From Nitzschia sp. DOCU1 (Eukaryota > Bacillariophyta > Bacillariophyceae > Bacillariales > Bacillariaceae), in assembly GCA_951394045.1 (NCBI GenBank), contig OX595985.1, forward strand, positions 2,108,001 to 2,172,000: a stretch of DNA of 64,000 nucleotides, read 5' to 3'. Shown here one piece after another: positions 50,903 to 62,369 of this stretch (its first letter is position 1; each line of letters opens with the position of its first letter). The notes beneath the pieces are model-generated. The model had not been told where the DNA came from, did no database searches, and worked only from the letters and a program-made list of their open reading frames with translations. A program made the translations under genes and the position numbers.

Positions 50903-51677
50903 AAATCAAACCCTGGGGCAATCTCTGGAGTTTATTTAGATACGAAGAAGCTTCGCGAGGATATTTGAATTTCTTCTTGTCCAAATATGCTGCGTATGAA
51001 GGAATTGGAGCGTAATATAGAACGATCTCATCTCACGACCTCAAAAATGCCAGTCCCACCTTTTTGTCTCAATTCTATCTACCCATATCTATGGTATTAT
51101 CACGTATTTTGAATGAGCGTGTCTAGCTAGTAGAAACATTACGAGTCGCCACCGCTCCACTAGCCAGTTTTGTTCCCGGCGACTTAAACTATAGCACGAG
51201 TAGTACGGTAGGGGACGAAAGCAACAAGCTGATGGTGTCAATTATTCGGGTATTGTGCCCTTTAGCTACTCATTCGACTCCACCAAGTGCAACACGCAGC
51301 GACAACAGCTATTATTGCTACACTTAGACAAAACCATTTTCAATGCTCAGAGCTGCAGTTAGAAAGACTACCAAACGTCCGATCGGATCGGTATGCGAAT
51401 GAGCCAGTCGGGTCGTCCTAGTCGAACAAAGTCGACTACATGGACCCACGAGAATTCGACTTCGATTCACTCGAGCATTACGGTGACGTGGCCACGAAAC
51501 TGCCACCATAGATATTTCTTCTTCTTCATTCCCTCATCGTCACTCTTCCCTCTTTTTCCCGTCATCATTTGCATCACACTCTTCCCTTCACACTACAGGA
51601 CTCCCGTTGCTCTTTTGTGTTTCGTTCAAAGCGAGTGACAGTGTAACCAAAGCCATTGACGAGGACAATCATTGACA
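50903..51677. other. Intergenic region
   Basis: These ~775 bp lie between the SNARE stop and the M41 protease start. A CTAGCTAG octamer is at 51123-51130. Nothing coding is supported. Confidence 0.5.
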
Positions 51678-53231
51678 ATGACGACGACGACTGTGGCGCG
51701 TCTCATTTTTCTTCTTTGGGCCATGGAGGCTTGCCATGGCTTTGTTCCTTTTTCGGTCCACCCAACGACGACCTCTAGTGTTCCGCCATCACCTACGTCG
51801 AGATTTGTCCTACAAGAAGACCTAGCATTGTCAAACGTGGACTGGAACAAACTGAAACAAGATCTCGATCATTGTGAAAGTGGCACCATGGCACGACGAC
51901 TATTGGAGCGATCCTTGGGCGAAAAATCATTGTATGGCTCGGTGACCATCCCTCCGGGAGCCTCTGATCGAGCTATTTCCGATGGTGACTTGGCAATTCA
52001 AACCAAGATTCGAAACAAAAAGTACGGTATCTTTGATTTGATCGAGTTGAATGGAGATCGCGATGCCGATCGTGCGTCGGCGGGAGTTCTCAGTGTCTTT
52101 TTGGCAAGCAGCTTGTCGGCCATTGTGGCCAATGAAAACATGCCGGGGCCCGAAATTGTACGTTTTTGTGTCGTGTGGATTCTCAGCTTTACACCGCTCG
52201 CCTTGGTTGGTTATGGCATTGCGACACCTGAAAAGTTGCAGGCACTATTGGTGTCCATTCAACGAGAGCTATTTCCAACCTATCGCAAGAGAATGGTCCA
52301 GCATGAAGCGGCTCATTTTCTCATGGCGCACTTACTGGGCTTTCCTATTCGAGGATATTCAGCCAATGCGGTCAAGAATGCTGTGGAATTTTACCCCTTC
52401 AACGATCCATCTGCAGGTATGGATCGAGCCAATCAATTGGGCTTTGACCGCCGCCAATCAGCGCAACGACGTGTCGATGACTCCAACTCTTGGAGTGACA
52501 TGTCCGTGGGCAATACTGATGCCGCCTACTTTAGCAAAGAAGGTCGTGGTGGCGAGATCCTGGAGACCCAATCCGTGTTTCGAAAGTCCAAGAATTACAC
52601 GGACAATCCATTTCTGAAGCTTCCATCTCAGATGGAGCCTGCCAAGTCGTGGCCATTTCGTGGCTTTGATCATGGCACGATCGATAAGCTTGCCGTTGTG
52701 AGTGTTGCGGGAGTTTGTGGAGAAATCCTGGCATTTGGAAATGCCGAGGGAGGAGTCGCCGACTTTAGTCAGCTACGCCAAATCTTTTCCAGCGCCGAGC
52801 CGGAACTAAGTGAGCGAGATATGGACAATCGAATTCGATTTGCTCTCGGTTTTACAATGGCACAACTGCGTTTGCACTTGGGTGCTCTCGATGCCTTGGC
52901 GGAAGTAATGGAGCGTGACGGTAGCGTGGCCGAGTGTGTCGCTGCCATTGAGACTTGCCCCAATGTCGGTGGAAGTGATGGAATCTTTGGAGACTATGAC
53001 CTGCGTCGACGACAACAGTTCCGATCTCTAGGAGTGAATCTGTGGGAGAAATTTTTGCTTGCCGAGAAGAATGCGGATACGGAAGAAACGCGCTTCATTG
53101 AGGGAAAAGGTGGAGGCTATAAGAAGGAGGGCAAATTGATCAATATCACTGGAGACGACCCACTGTACATTGCATTGGGGATTGCCTTTTGTTTTCTTGC
53201 ATGGGCGACCGGTGGAGGTATGTCGCTGTAG
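51678..53231 (+). CDS. M41 (FtsH-like) metallopeptidase without AAA domain, plastid-targeted
   Basis: This is a single exon of 517 aa from ATG 51678. A signal peptide (to 'MEACHG') is followed by F-V-P, consistent with a plastid pre-sequence. A membrane pair lies at ~155-200 ('SVFLASSLSAIVANE', 'VVWILSFTPLALVGYG'). The protease core has 'VQHEAAHFLMAHLLGFPI' (HExxH zinc site), 'VVSVAGVCGEILAFGNAEGG' and 'ADFSQLRQIF' (candidate third ligand Asp), as in FtsH peptidase domains. No Walker A/B or SRH AAA motifs are present. Plants have comparable AAA-less M41-like plastid proteins. A C-terminal hydrophobic segment (~497-512) may anchor it. Protease activity is possible since HEAAH is intact. Confidence 0.8.
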   Translation: MTTTTVARLIFLLWAMEACHGFVPFSVHPTTTSSVPPSPTSRFVLQEDLALSNVDWNKLKQDLDHCESGTMARRLLERSLGEKSLYGSVTIPPGASDRAISDGDLAIQTKIRNKKYGIFDLIELNGDRDADRASAGVLSVFLASSLSAIVANENMPGPEIVRFCVVWILSFTPLALVGYGIATPEKLQALLVSIQRELFPTYRKRMVQHEAAHFLMAHLLGFPIRGYSANAVKNAVEFYPFNDPSAGMDRANQLGFDRRQSAQRRVDDSNSWSDMSVGNTDAAYFSKEGRGGEILETQSVFRKSKNYTDNPFLKLPSQMEPAKSWPFRGFDHGTIDKLAVVSVAGVCGEILAFGNAEGGVADFSQLRQIFSSAEPELSERDMDNRIRFALGFTMAQLRLHLGALDALAEVMERDGSVAECVAAIETCPNVGGSDGIFGDYDLRRRQQFRSLGVNLWEKFLLAEKNADTEETRFIEGKGGGYKKEGKLINITGDDPLYIALGIAFCFLAWATGGGMSL

Positions 53232-53829
53232 TGAGCTAGCAACGGCGTCTCATCATTACGCTGGTATCAGTTTCCACGCCTTGCAAGCACAGCAAAAGCT
53301 TCCAACTACCACGCCATCGGACCAAATTTAGCGTGATTTTTGAATACGATATTTTGACTCAAGCTACGTGCTGATGAAAGGCGGGTTGCAACAACATATT
53401 TCCCCGGATTCCCTATGTGGCGGTTATCCTGAAGGGACCGTTGCACGCCGAGAGCAAACCTTTCGCATCTTGCCGGGTTATGCAACACCAGTACTACTAT
53501 TAGCATACTAATAGTACTATTAAAACAGCGTAGTAGTAGTAGCAATTTCATCGAATATATGGGTAGCCGTTTCCACGGATTTTCTTCTCCCCCGTCCGAA
53601 TAGTCGACGAACTACTAATCATAGCAGAGCTAACTTTTGGTCCAGATTGTCGAATCACGAATCCCGCGATCGAAGATTAATTTCCCGCCGAAACGCTAGA
53701 ATTGGGAGATCGCGGATACGCCAAGCTATCGTCATCACTGCTTCCAACGACGCCATCCCCGTTGCAATGCCGATTCCCAAAAGAGGACAACCATTAGTTT
53801 TGGGTCACGACTTTCATCTCCGTTCTACA
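53232..53829. promoter_or_regulatory. Upstream region of the SDR gene with E2F-like site
   Basis: TTTCCCGCCGAAA at 53681-53693 is a strong E2F/DP match 137 bp before the SDR start at 53830. An in-frame ATG at or near 53647 would place this site inside coding sequence and add a basic, low-complexity 61-residue leader; I prefer the shorter protein. The remainder has no gene. Confidence 0.4.
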
Positions 53830-54654
53830 ATGTCAGGCAGCAAAGAAAGCATCCAAGAGAAGTGGTCACTCGCTGGTCGAAACTACGTTGTGACTGGAGG
53901 AACTAATGGCATCGGTTTGGCGACAGTCCGTGCCCTTCTCGCCAACGGCGCTGCTGGTGTCCTCTTTTGCTCTCGAAGCGCCTGTGATGACCTTCTAAAG
54001 TCACTGAAAGGGGAATACGCAGATGCGGCTATTTTCCATTCAATCTGTGATGTTGCCACTTCGGCTGGTCGGGACACGTTGCTTCAGGCTGCGCGAGATT
54101 CCTTTGGAGGCAAGAAGATACAAGGACTCATTAATAACGTGGGAACAAATGTTCGAAAAAATGTATTGGAGCAGACCGAGGAGGAATATCACACAATGAT
54201 GAAGACTAATGTCGATTCGGCTTACTTTTTATGTCGTTTGTTTTCAGAACTATTCGACGAAGAGAGCGGCGCTACAATCGTCAACGTGTCTTCGGCGGCA
54301 GGAGTGCAGAGCAGCGGGACTGGGGCGGTCTACGGTATGTCCAAAGCAGCAGTCAACCATTTTACAAAGATATTAGCTTGTGAATGGGCTAGTCGGAATA
54401 TTAGGGTCAATGCAGTGACTCCTTGGATGACCATGACGCCCATGTTAGAGGAAGCAGTCAAGAAGAATCCGACACAACTTGACAAAGTAAAAGCTTGGAC
54501 CCCGATGCACCGCCTAGCGGCACCAGAGGAGATAGCAGGCCCCATTGTTTTCTTGTGTTGCCCAGCTAGTAGTTATGTGACTGGCCAAGTGCTGGGTATT
54601 GACGGAGGACTGACTGCCCAAGGTTTTGACGGTCCTTGTGTCACTCCTCCCTAG
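53830..54654 (+). CDS. Short-chain dehydrogenase/reductase, tropinone-reductase-like
   Basis: This is a single exon of 274 aa from ATG 53830, the usual length of classical SDRs. It contains the cofactor motif 'VVTGGTNGIGLATV' (TGxxxGxG), 'LINNVGTN' (NNxG), catalytic Ser in 'IVNVSSAAGVQSSG', 'YGMSKAAVNH' (YxxxK) and 'GIDGGLTAQG' near the end. The 'KWSLAGRNYVVTGGT' start and 'NNVGTNVRK' loop resemble plant tropinone-reductase-like SDRs, which reduce small carbonyl compounds with NADPH; the substrate here is unknown. It converges on the hydroxylysine-kinase-like gene with 61 bp between stops. Confidence 0.9.
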   Translation: MSGSKESIQEKWSLAGRNYVVTGGTNGIGLATVRALLANGAAGVLFCSRSACDDLLKSLKGEYADAAIFHSICDVATSAGRDTLLQAARDSFGGKKIQGLINNVGTNVRKNVLEQTEEEYHTMMKTNVDSAYFLCRLFSELFDEESGATIVNVSSAAGVQSSGTGAVYGMSKAAVNHFTKILACEWASRNIRVNAVTPWMTMTPMLEEAVKKNPTQLDKVKAWTPMHRLAAPEEIAGPIVFLCCPASSYVTGQVLGIDGGLTAQGFDGPCVTPP

Positions 54655-54715
54655 AATCGGTATTGGGTTTGAAAGCAAGATTAAAATGACCCCTTCTACT
54701 ATGTATGTCCCACTT

Positions 54716-56445
54716 TTAGCGGAACGTGCTTCTCCTTCGTTTCGTCGGTCTTGCCAGATCGTCCATCAGTGCCACACGCATCTCCTTCATTGGATCGCCC
54801 ACACTAGGGTCGGGGAACGAGAGATCCGCGCAGTATATCACTTCGGCCTCCGGGTCTACTTGGCCGGCACACGCCAAGTCAAACATACGATTCAGTACTT
54901 TTGCCATTTCGGCTCGTCGAATTTCGTCCGTTCCCCAAATGAGATCAAGAGTGTCCCATGCCGGAACAGCGTGCAGCAATAGGTACTCATTCTCGGGGTT
55001 TTGCTGGTACGAGTAGGCGCCCAGGGTCACCGAGCAGCTCAAACGGCATGCAATCAACAGTATCAAATGCTTTCGCTCCACTTCTGTAAGAGGGCAAACA
55101 GAGTTATATCCACGCAACAGGGCCGCAGCAGCCGAAATCGATCGGCCATTCTTCGCATACACCGAAAGCATGGCGTAGGCCATGGCAACTGTCAAATCCA
55201 ATATTCGCCAGCTACAAAATAATGAGCAAAGAAACCGTGAGTATTACGATATCGATGATACGATTGTTTGACCGCCGTCGTCACGATGTCCTCCACTTCA
55301 CAGGTGGTCCATGATAGCGTTGACAGTCCGGTGCTTTAAGCCGTGGTTCGATATTGCTCATCGATATGAAGTTTTCAGTACAGTACGTGAAACAAGAGAC
55401 CTCCGACAACATAGTCAATCGGTCGATCTCGTAGCCTCACGGTCCACGAGGGAAACTGAATACTCTAGTTTGAAAATGAGCGGGAGCTTTCGCCAACATT
55501 TTCACCTACCTTTCTACAGAGTCCCCAAAGTCAATAACTCCCGACACCAGGAAATTAGAATCCACCAGCATATTGGCATCGTTGAAATCCCCTGTTCGAA
55601 AGTTGATAAGGAAAAGATCAGGGAGGTTAGATCAAAAGTGGTGGCTGATTGTCCGTCACGCAAGGTTGAGAAATTTCCGCACACATACCATGAATGATCG
55701 ACGTTGCAAACGATTCTGAGACTTTACTATCAATCAAATCACTTTGAAATGCCTCGATGACACTCTCTACCAATGCTTTACGCCTTGGATCTTGAATATA
55801 TTTGACAAAGTCCTTGAGCCCCATTGTGTTCTTCCCGTCCCATTGATGATGTCGTTTAGCCGCTACCAGCTCGCTGGTATCTAGCTCACTCAGTTTCTGA
55901 CTCATTCGTCCCAAGAAACGACCCGCATCGGCAAGCGATTCCAAAGGCAATAGTTTGGCCGATGACATGGGCGTTCCTTCTACCCAGCCCAGTAAGCGAA
56001 CCACCATATCGCATGGACTGTGCTCGTCCGACGCAACGGGAAGGCTTTGGATGCTTGCCGCTGTCGGCATACCCCCCTCCAAAGGCATAACTGGAGCCGA
56101 CGTATTGATACCGTTTTTGTTCAAATGCTCCATCATGGCATTTTGTAGATGAATGACCGATTTGGTGTACTCGCCCTTTTTGTGTAGTTCAATCAAATCT
56201 TTCGATTCTACTCCGTTGTGAACCTTGACCAAGTAGGGCTTACCATCTATCTCTACCCAAAAATTTCGGTCATCATAGGACTCTAAATCCTTTACAAACT
56301 TGATTTCTTGCCCAGTCACAGCGTAACTTCCTTGCAGGGCCATTAGAATTTGCTCACCGCTGGGTGTCGGTTTCAGGAGTTTGCGTAACTCCTCATCGGT
56401 GGGTACTTTCGCCTTCATCGGCTCGGCAGCGCCTTTTTCGCTCAT
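54716..56445 (-). CDS. Hydroxylysine kinase-like (APH family) protein
   Basis: Exons are 56445-55689, 55590/55591-55510 and 55211-54716 (444 aa), with introns of 97 and 298 bp. The splice joins '..ATSIIHG' to 'DFNDANMLVD', forming the catalytic HGDxxxxN loop of aminoglycoside-phosphotransferase-fold kinases, followed by 'GVIDFGDSVE' (metal-binding DFGD). Upstream are 'YLVKVHNG' (ATP-binding Lys) and 'DMVVRLLGWVEGTPM'. The C-terminal exon is helical ('WRILDLTVAMAYAMLSVYAK'). Overall order matches AGPHD1/hydroxylysine kinase, which phosphorylates 5-hydroxy-L-lysine with GTP in animals. The substrate in this organism is inferred only. Confidence 0.82.
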
Positions 56446-56874
56446 TGTCTCATTAAGGGGTAACCTCGGGAGTGGTCGGGTGTTTTCGATGGCACAAGCT
56501 GTGAGAACGGAGTTGTGCCAGAAGGTTGAGATATGACCATCGTGGAGAAAGTGTGTGGTGGATGAGAAGAGTGGTGACGCCGCCCCCTCCGATTGACGAC
56601 TGACTCATGACGAGATGCATCGTCCCGCAAAGATCCATCGTCTGGCCTGCGCTGCTCTTTGTTTCCGTTCCCTTTATTACACGTGGAAGATCCTGAAAAC
56701 ATTCATGCAAAGAAGCACGCTCGCCTGATTAGGAAACATCCCTCCATCCCCTGCGGCCGAGATGCGGGATCGCATCAAAGGATCCCATTGGGGCAACAAT
56801 GACCGACGGTGGTTTGTCTCCACATCGCAGTTTCTATTTGATTGAATCGATCATTCTTTGTTGTAACAAAAATC
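56446..56874. other. Divergent promoter region
   Basis: These 429 bp lie between the kinase and parvulin start codons. No motif or gene is supported. Confidence 0.5.
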
Positions 56875-57222
56875 ATGAGTCAAGTTCGCGCCGCTCATCT
56901 GCTAATCAAGCATACTGGGAGTCGAAATCCAGTGTCCAGAAGGACTGGTGAAGAGGTTACCATGTCGCCCGAAGATGCCATGAAGGAATTGAAACAATAC
57001 GAGGCCAAAATCAAGCAAGAAGGTGTGGAAGCGTCCTTTCCAAAGTACGCGAAAGAACGATCGGACTGCTCCTCATTCAAGGCAAAGGGAGACCTTGGAT
57101 TCTTTGGGCCTGGAATGATGCAGCAACCGTTTGAAGAAGCAGCGTTTGCATTGGAGCCAGGAGAAATGTCTGGTATTGTCTCTACGGACAGTGGATATCA
57201 CCTTATTTACCGCATTGCGTAA
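56875..57222 (+). CDS. Parvulin-type peptidyl-prolyl isomerase (Pin1-like, no WW domain)
   Basis: This is a single exon of 115 aa from ATG 56875, where the canonical N-terminus starts (MSQVRAAHLLIKHTGSRNPV). It contains the parvulin core: 'RAAHLLIKH', a basic loop 'SRNPVSRRTGE' like the phosphate-binding loop of Pin1, 'YAKERSDCSSFKAKGDLGFF' (active-site Cys and GDLG), and 'PFEEAAFALEPGEMSGIVST' ending in 'GYHLIYRIA'. Plant and algal Pin1 homologues lack the WW domain, as here. It isomerises phospho-Ser/Thr-Pro bonds in nuclear and cytosolic regulators. Confidence 0.93.
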   Translation: MSQVRAAHLLIKHTGSRNPVSRRTGEEVTMSPEDAMKELKQYEAKIKQEGVEASFPKYAKERSDCSSFKAKGDLGFFGPGMMQQPFEEAAFALEPGEMSGIVSTDSGYHLIYRIA

Positions 57223-57439
57223 ATCCATCATGGGACGTTTGGAGCCCCCGAAAACGAGAGATGACTACTAGCAAAGATTCGGGCTCTAACTGATGTTGTA
57301 CTAGCAATAGACTACTATTAGTAAACCTATTGTTCTTGACAAACATTACGATTCAACCACTTTATTCGCTAGAGTACGATTGAAAAATTTCCCCGTTGTG
57401 CCCCAAGAGGTGCAATGAGCAATAAATGCGCCTCTTTTT

Positions 57440-59727
57440 CTACATGATGCTTTGAATCAGATCCTCCGTTTCTCGAAGTACTTCATCAATCTCCGAGTAT
57501 GCCGCATCAGCGCTTTCCGAATAGGTAGGCGAAATCAAATTGGCCGTGCTGGAAGTGGTTGGTGCCATGCCAGCGGCGTCTTTGGAAGAAGTAGTCGTGA
57601 CCACTGACAGTTTGTTATTTCGCCCCGATGACGACGATGCATAAAGTTCTTCTTGCACGGCATTGGGACTGTTTCGCCGAACAGGGCTGGACCGGTATTG
57701 ATGCGCTGGACTACTGTTGGATCGCATATTATTCCGCGACGACCAATGTTGTTCAAAAGCAGAATTGCAGTCTTGTTGAATGACCGCCAACAAAGTATCC
57801 CGCTCATTTTCCCATTCCTCTCGTCGCTGAGCTAGCTCCTTCTCGTGTCGTGATTCCACTTGTCGTCGTTCTTGTTCCATGTCATGATGGAGTTGTTGCA
57901 TCGACAATTCCAAGGAAGCCCGCCGACTAACTTCACGTTCGTATTGCTGCGTAATGGAAGAAATCTTCGTTAAAGCAGTCTGCAACGACTTGTCGGAAGA
58001 TTCTTGATGACGCATGTATTCCTTTTGCAACTAATCAACGCACATATGTTAGTGAAGACAATGACTGGGGATACCGTCCAGACTAGAATAAACCTACGTA
58101 CCTCTGCAAACGTTTCCCGATGACGTTCTTCTACCTCTCGCAACTCTTCTTGATGTTGTTTTTGCAAAGACTTTTGGAATTCTTCCCATTTAGTCTTCCA
58201 CATTTCATCCGCCTGTTGCTGTGCCTCTTTCAATGCCCCTTGATGACTTGTGTGAACTTGTTGGAGTTTTTCTTCCATTTGCAATTGCAACCGTGCCAAT
58301 TCTCGCTTGTGGGCCTTGATGAGATGCGCTCGTTCCGCCGAATCTCGCATTCGAGCCAATCGTTCTGCCACGGACGATTCGTACGTAGCATCTTCTTGAA
58401 ATCGAACGGTACCATTTCGAATAATGGGCGTCGTGGCATTATTTCGAGGCGATTGTTTGACGTGTTTTTCACATTCTTCCTGGTATTGTCGTTTCCACGT
58501 TTCGATTTGTTGCTGATAGTTGTTACATTCTTGTTGATGCGCCGTTTGCATTTGTGCGAGTTTGTTTTGGAGAGCTGTAATCTCGCTGCTTTGGCTGTCT
58601 ACGACGGTTTGCAAACGTTGTTCCGTGTCGTCATTATTTTGCTTCCTTTGAGACACTTCCTTCAAGGCTCGTTCCAATTGTTGTTCCAAAGCGGCATTTT
58701 GTTGCAAAAGTTCTTGTTTTTCCGTTTGGACGGCAGCATAGTCTCGAGTGAGTTGATTTTGACCTTGCTTGGATTCTTCTAGTTGTGTTTGGGCGTCCTG
58801 TAGTTGGTGACGCAATTCCTTGAGACGATTTTCGGTTGCTAATTTGCGATGCATCCAGTCTTTGCGTTCCTTGGCAGCCGCCTGGAGCTTTTGTTCCATT
58901 TCTTGACGTTCCAGTGTGCGTTCTTGGGTCAATTTTGCAACTTGATGTTCCAAATTCGACTTTTGACTTTGAGATTCTTCAAGAGACGCTTGCAAATGAC
59001 CGACTTGGTGTCGCAGGGTGCTTTGCTGCTGTTGGAATTTGTCTTGTTCTTCCAGCAGGAGCTTGTTGCGATCGTGGCACTTGACTAATTCTTCCTTGAG
59101 TCTCAACAGAGCCTGCAACGCACTTTCATGAACGCGCGAGACTTCCAAGGCAGAAGGTTGTTGTTGTTGTTGTTGCTCTTCCATTTGAAACAAAAAGGAA
59201 GAATCGGCCACGGACGATGTGGACGCTGCACCACCATTCATTAGCATATCATTGTGGCTGCTGCTGCTGCTTCTGACGTTGCTAATGTTATTGCCCGTGG
59301 TGGAAATGCCCAAGGATCGTCGAGTGCGTTGCAAGAGCGATCGATCGTCGTCGGCACCAAAACATTCAAAAAAGGTATCGGCGTCATTTTCTTCGGATAG
59401 CCGAACTTCTGCCATTGGCGGTTGTTGTCGACTCGAAGAAGCACCATGTCCATAATGGTCTCCCAGCAAGGACCCTCCTGGTCGAGAAAAGGGAGAGGGT
59501 GGAGCAAAAGTACTACTAACAGACGGCAGACTTTCTTCTATCAACGCTCTACTAGCACCAGCAGCACTTTCACCAGCAGTCGCTGTTCCCCCCAGTGAAA
59601 AGGAAAAGTTGTGATTCCATGATTCTTGTGCTGCCAAACGTCTTGACGATGGATGCATGGGAGGTGGTCGATACGACTTTGGTTGAGGCGTTTGCTCTGT
59701 GCCGTCGTAACTTGTTTCGTCTTGCAT
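57440..59727 (-). CDS. Long coiled-coil protein
   Basis: Exon 1 is 59727-58102, the intron 58101-58031 (GTACGT...TTAG, 71 bp, phase 0) and exon 2 58030-57440, giving 738 aa. The first ~200 residues are Ser/Pro-rich and disordered, followed by a Q run (CAA repeat). From ~215 to ~640 the protein is almost continuous heptad coiled coil rich in Q, E, K and L. The C-terminus is Ser-rich and ends with an acidic helix ('YSEIDEVLRETEDLIQSIM'). No enzymatic motif is seen. It resembles centrosomal/basal-body or Golgi tether coiled coils in layout, but such resemblance is weak evidence. Confidence 0.75.
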
Positions 59728-60284
59728 ATTTGTGGAACAGACACACACGTAAGACTACTGTAGAGGTACTGTCTGTCGGTAACAGCAGCAGCAGCAGCGA
59801 AGCAGGCTACTATAGTGGAGTCTCTCGCGAAAAGTCTAAACGATCAATCGATCAAAGGGATGAAATGCCATGGCCGCCATGGTCGTCCATCTTGGAGGCA
59901 GGGAGGCAAAGACGAGAGAGCCTGCCAGGCAAAGAGGCTCGCCGACCTTGCACCGCGCCAAAACCAAAACTTGGCGGCCTCGTTCACAACGAAGACAGCT
60001 AATTATTTCATCCGTCCGTTGAATTTAAATTGCAATCCAGTGAATCCATTTGAATCGCAGTCAGTCCAACTAGTCGTCGTGTGGCGAATCCGTCCGGCCG
60101 GCGGCGCGCCTCCATCCACAACAACACAAACGATGACGAGAAAACGCACATCCTCCATCACATCATCCTCCCCGAAAACCTATTCGACTACTACTACCAA
60201 ATCCAAACAGTTCTGCTATGAGGATGCACAGTCTATCACGTTATTATTATTATTGTTGATGACATAAGAAAGCTCATACACAAA
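59728..60284. other. Divergent promoter region
   Basis: These 557 bp lie between the coiled-coil and WDR53 starts. They contain CAG triplets near 59785-59800 and a TTA-rich run (60238-60255). No gene is supported. Confidence 0.5.
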
Positions 60285-61745
60285 ATGTCCAACTTGCTTT
60301 CTTACAAGTTTCAAGGCCATCAAGCGCCCGTCTTGTGCTTGGATTTTCGTGATGAGCATTTGTTGGCGAGTGGATCGGAAGATCGTACGGCTCGTTTATG
60401 GGATGTTCGAGACGATCGACGTAGAGCATGTTTGTGTATACCTGTACCAGGAGAAGTCTTGTCGGTCCAATTTGTTCCCAAACGTGAGGAACATTCCATG
60501 CGAAAAGTCGATCTGCAGAATAATCCATTTGCCAAGGATCATACCATGTACGTACCTTGTTGTTGTTTTTCTTCCAGCAATGATGCAGTCGACAACTTAC
60601 ACATTTTCAATCAATAATAGTTGTCTGAGTATGGAACATGTCGTGTTGGAGTATGATTTGCGCATGGCACAAGGGCCCATCCTTTCCACTCCAACCCGAG
60701 ATCTTTCCACCATTTTACAAAATCAAGATGAAGTCAATCAACTGGCCATGGCGTATTTTCAAAAACCCAACAACAAGAAAAACAAGAAAGGCAAAACTGT
60801 CAAGACGCCTGGAGGAGAATCGTTGCTAGAACTCTACTTGGCAGCGGCCGATGATGCCGGAACGATACGATTCATGGAATGGCAATCCACTCAAAGTCAA
60901 ATCTTACATCATGATCCCAATGGAGTAGCAGTCGTTCCAACGTGCGCCTTTCGGCCGGGTAGTAGCAAATCATTGGAACTTGCCAGTGGTGGTACCGATT
61001 GTAAAATTCATTTATGGGACTTGATGAAACCAAAGTAAGTCATCTAGAGGCTGTTCGATCGGACGCGGCGAATACTATCATCAACTGCAATCATTCTGAC
61101 CTTGTTGTTTGTCGTCCCGTCTTGTCCATCTTTTTCGTTTCACAAAGACGACCCATTTCATCCTATACGATACAACAACCGGAAAGTGGAGATACCAATA
61201 AACCACAAGTCTGCAATCCGCCCATGGTCTACTCGTTGGCGTGGAGTCCGAGCGGGCGTCTGCTAGCCGCAGGTTTGGGCGATGGCAACATTCCTATTTT
61301 TTCGATTGACAATCGCAACTTGGTACAAATGGCATATCTACCAGACGGTCATGACTCCTCCGTGGCGTCGGTCATCTTTCCACACTTTGGTGGAAGAACA
61401 AATGAACGTTTGGTCGTGTCGGGAGGTAGTGATGGATCCATCTTGTGTTGGGATATTGGGCCGAATGTTGTCATGGAAGAGTTAGACAATGATGATAATG
61501 CAGACCCCAAAGAAATGTTTGTTTCCGATTTCTTCTTGGGTGGCGATGATTCCAATACGAACCAAATGGCCGACGACGAACAACTAGCTACGAAAACCAA
61601 AGAATTGTCCTTTGGCAACAAGCCCAAAATCTTGTTTGGCATCCCTCACAATACCAAAGTGAATTGGATGACGACATCCGAACAATGCATATTTGTTGCC
61701 GACACATCTCCAGATATTACAGCGTATAAACTACCTCTAAGATGA
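60285..61745 (+). CDS. WD40 protein, WDR53-like
   Basis: Exons are 60285-60547, 60621-61034 and 61148-61745 (introns 73 and 113 bp), giving 424 aa. Four to six WD40 blades are visible: 'FQGHQAPVLCLDFRDEHLLA', 'ASGSEDRTARLWDVRDDRR', 'EHVVLEYDLR', 'LASGGTDCKIHLWDL', 'VYSLAWSPSGRLLAAGLGDG' and 'VSGGSDGSILCWDIG'. The ending 'HNTKVNWMTTSEQCIFVADT' is the diagnostic C-terminus of WDR53. WDR53-like proteins act as DCAF-type substrate receptors or scaffolds; that role is inferred. A Lys-rich insert ('NNKKNKKGKTVK') separates blades. Confidence 0.8.
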
Positions 61746-61855
61746 CACGTTTTATTCTACGTCTTGAATCATCCTCATTGTAGTTTCGTGTTTTGTGCGG
61801 CTTGGCCAAACCAAATGGACGGTATCTATCTTCCCATAGAGAAATACTGTTCGTT

Positions 61856-62369
61856 TTATATCACGACACTCCCCATTCCTTCTGCCCCCGAACTTTTTTG
61901 CATATCTGGATCGACTGCTTCGTCCTTGACAATCTTGACCTTTTTCTTTTTGGGTGGGGCAGGTGACGAGACGGTTGTTCCTAATCCTTTTTTCTTTTTG
62001 CGCTCATTGACAATGGCAAGGAGCTTTTCCGACTTTTTGTGCGACAAGACTCCATAGGCAAGGCACCTAACATGTATACATAAATGGCATGTGAGAAAGG
62101 GGAAAGATATATGAACCAGACGACACATGTTATTACCTACAGACTTACCAGTCTTGGGCCATGGCGGAATCCGGTCGTTGGCGAAGCAACGTTTCCTGTA
62201 CAAGAGCCACAAAAATGAGTGAGTCATTGTTAATAGTAAGAAACACAACCAATGCGACGCTCACAACAGGCACAAATTGTATGCAACTTACGTAAAAGAC
62301 GCGATCTCCAAACCCTGGAGTAGGAGTCGGGAATTTCTGCCCTGCCTTTGGATGATCTTTGGGAGCCAT
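61856..62369 (-). CDS. Small basic protein of unknown function
   Basis: Three exons were assembled by eye: 62369-62292, 62195-62149 and 62066-61856 (111 aa; introns 96 and 82 bp). The product begins MAPKDHPKAGQKFPTPTPG, then 'GDRVFYETLLRQRPDSAMAQ' formed across the first splice and 'DWCLAYGVLSHKKSEKLL' across the second. A Lys-rich tail follows ('ERKKKKGL', 'PPKKKKVKIVKDE') that could act as a nuclear localisation signal. Both splices restore one frame and a clean motif, which supports the model. I do not recognise the family. Confidence 0.68.

Noticed and set aside
53647..53829. N-terminal extension of the SDR protein
   Set aside because: Low-complexity, Arg/Ser-rich, contains an E2F-like site and adds nothing to the normal SDR length.
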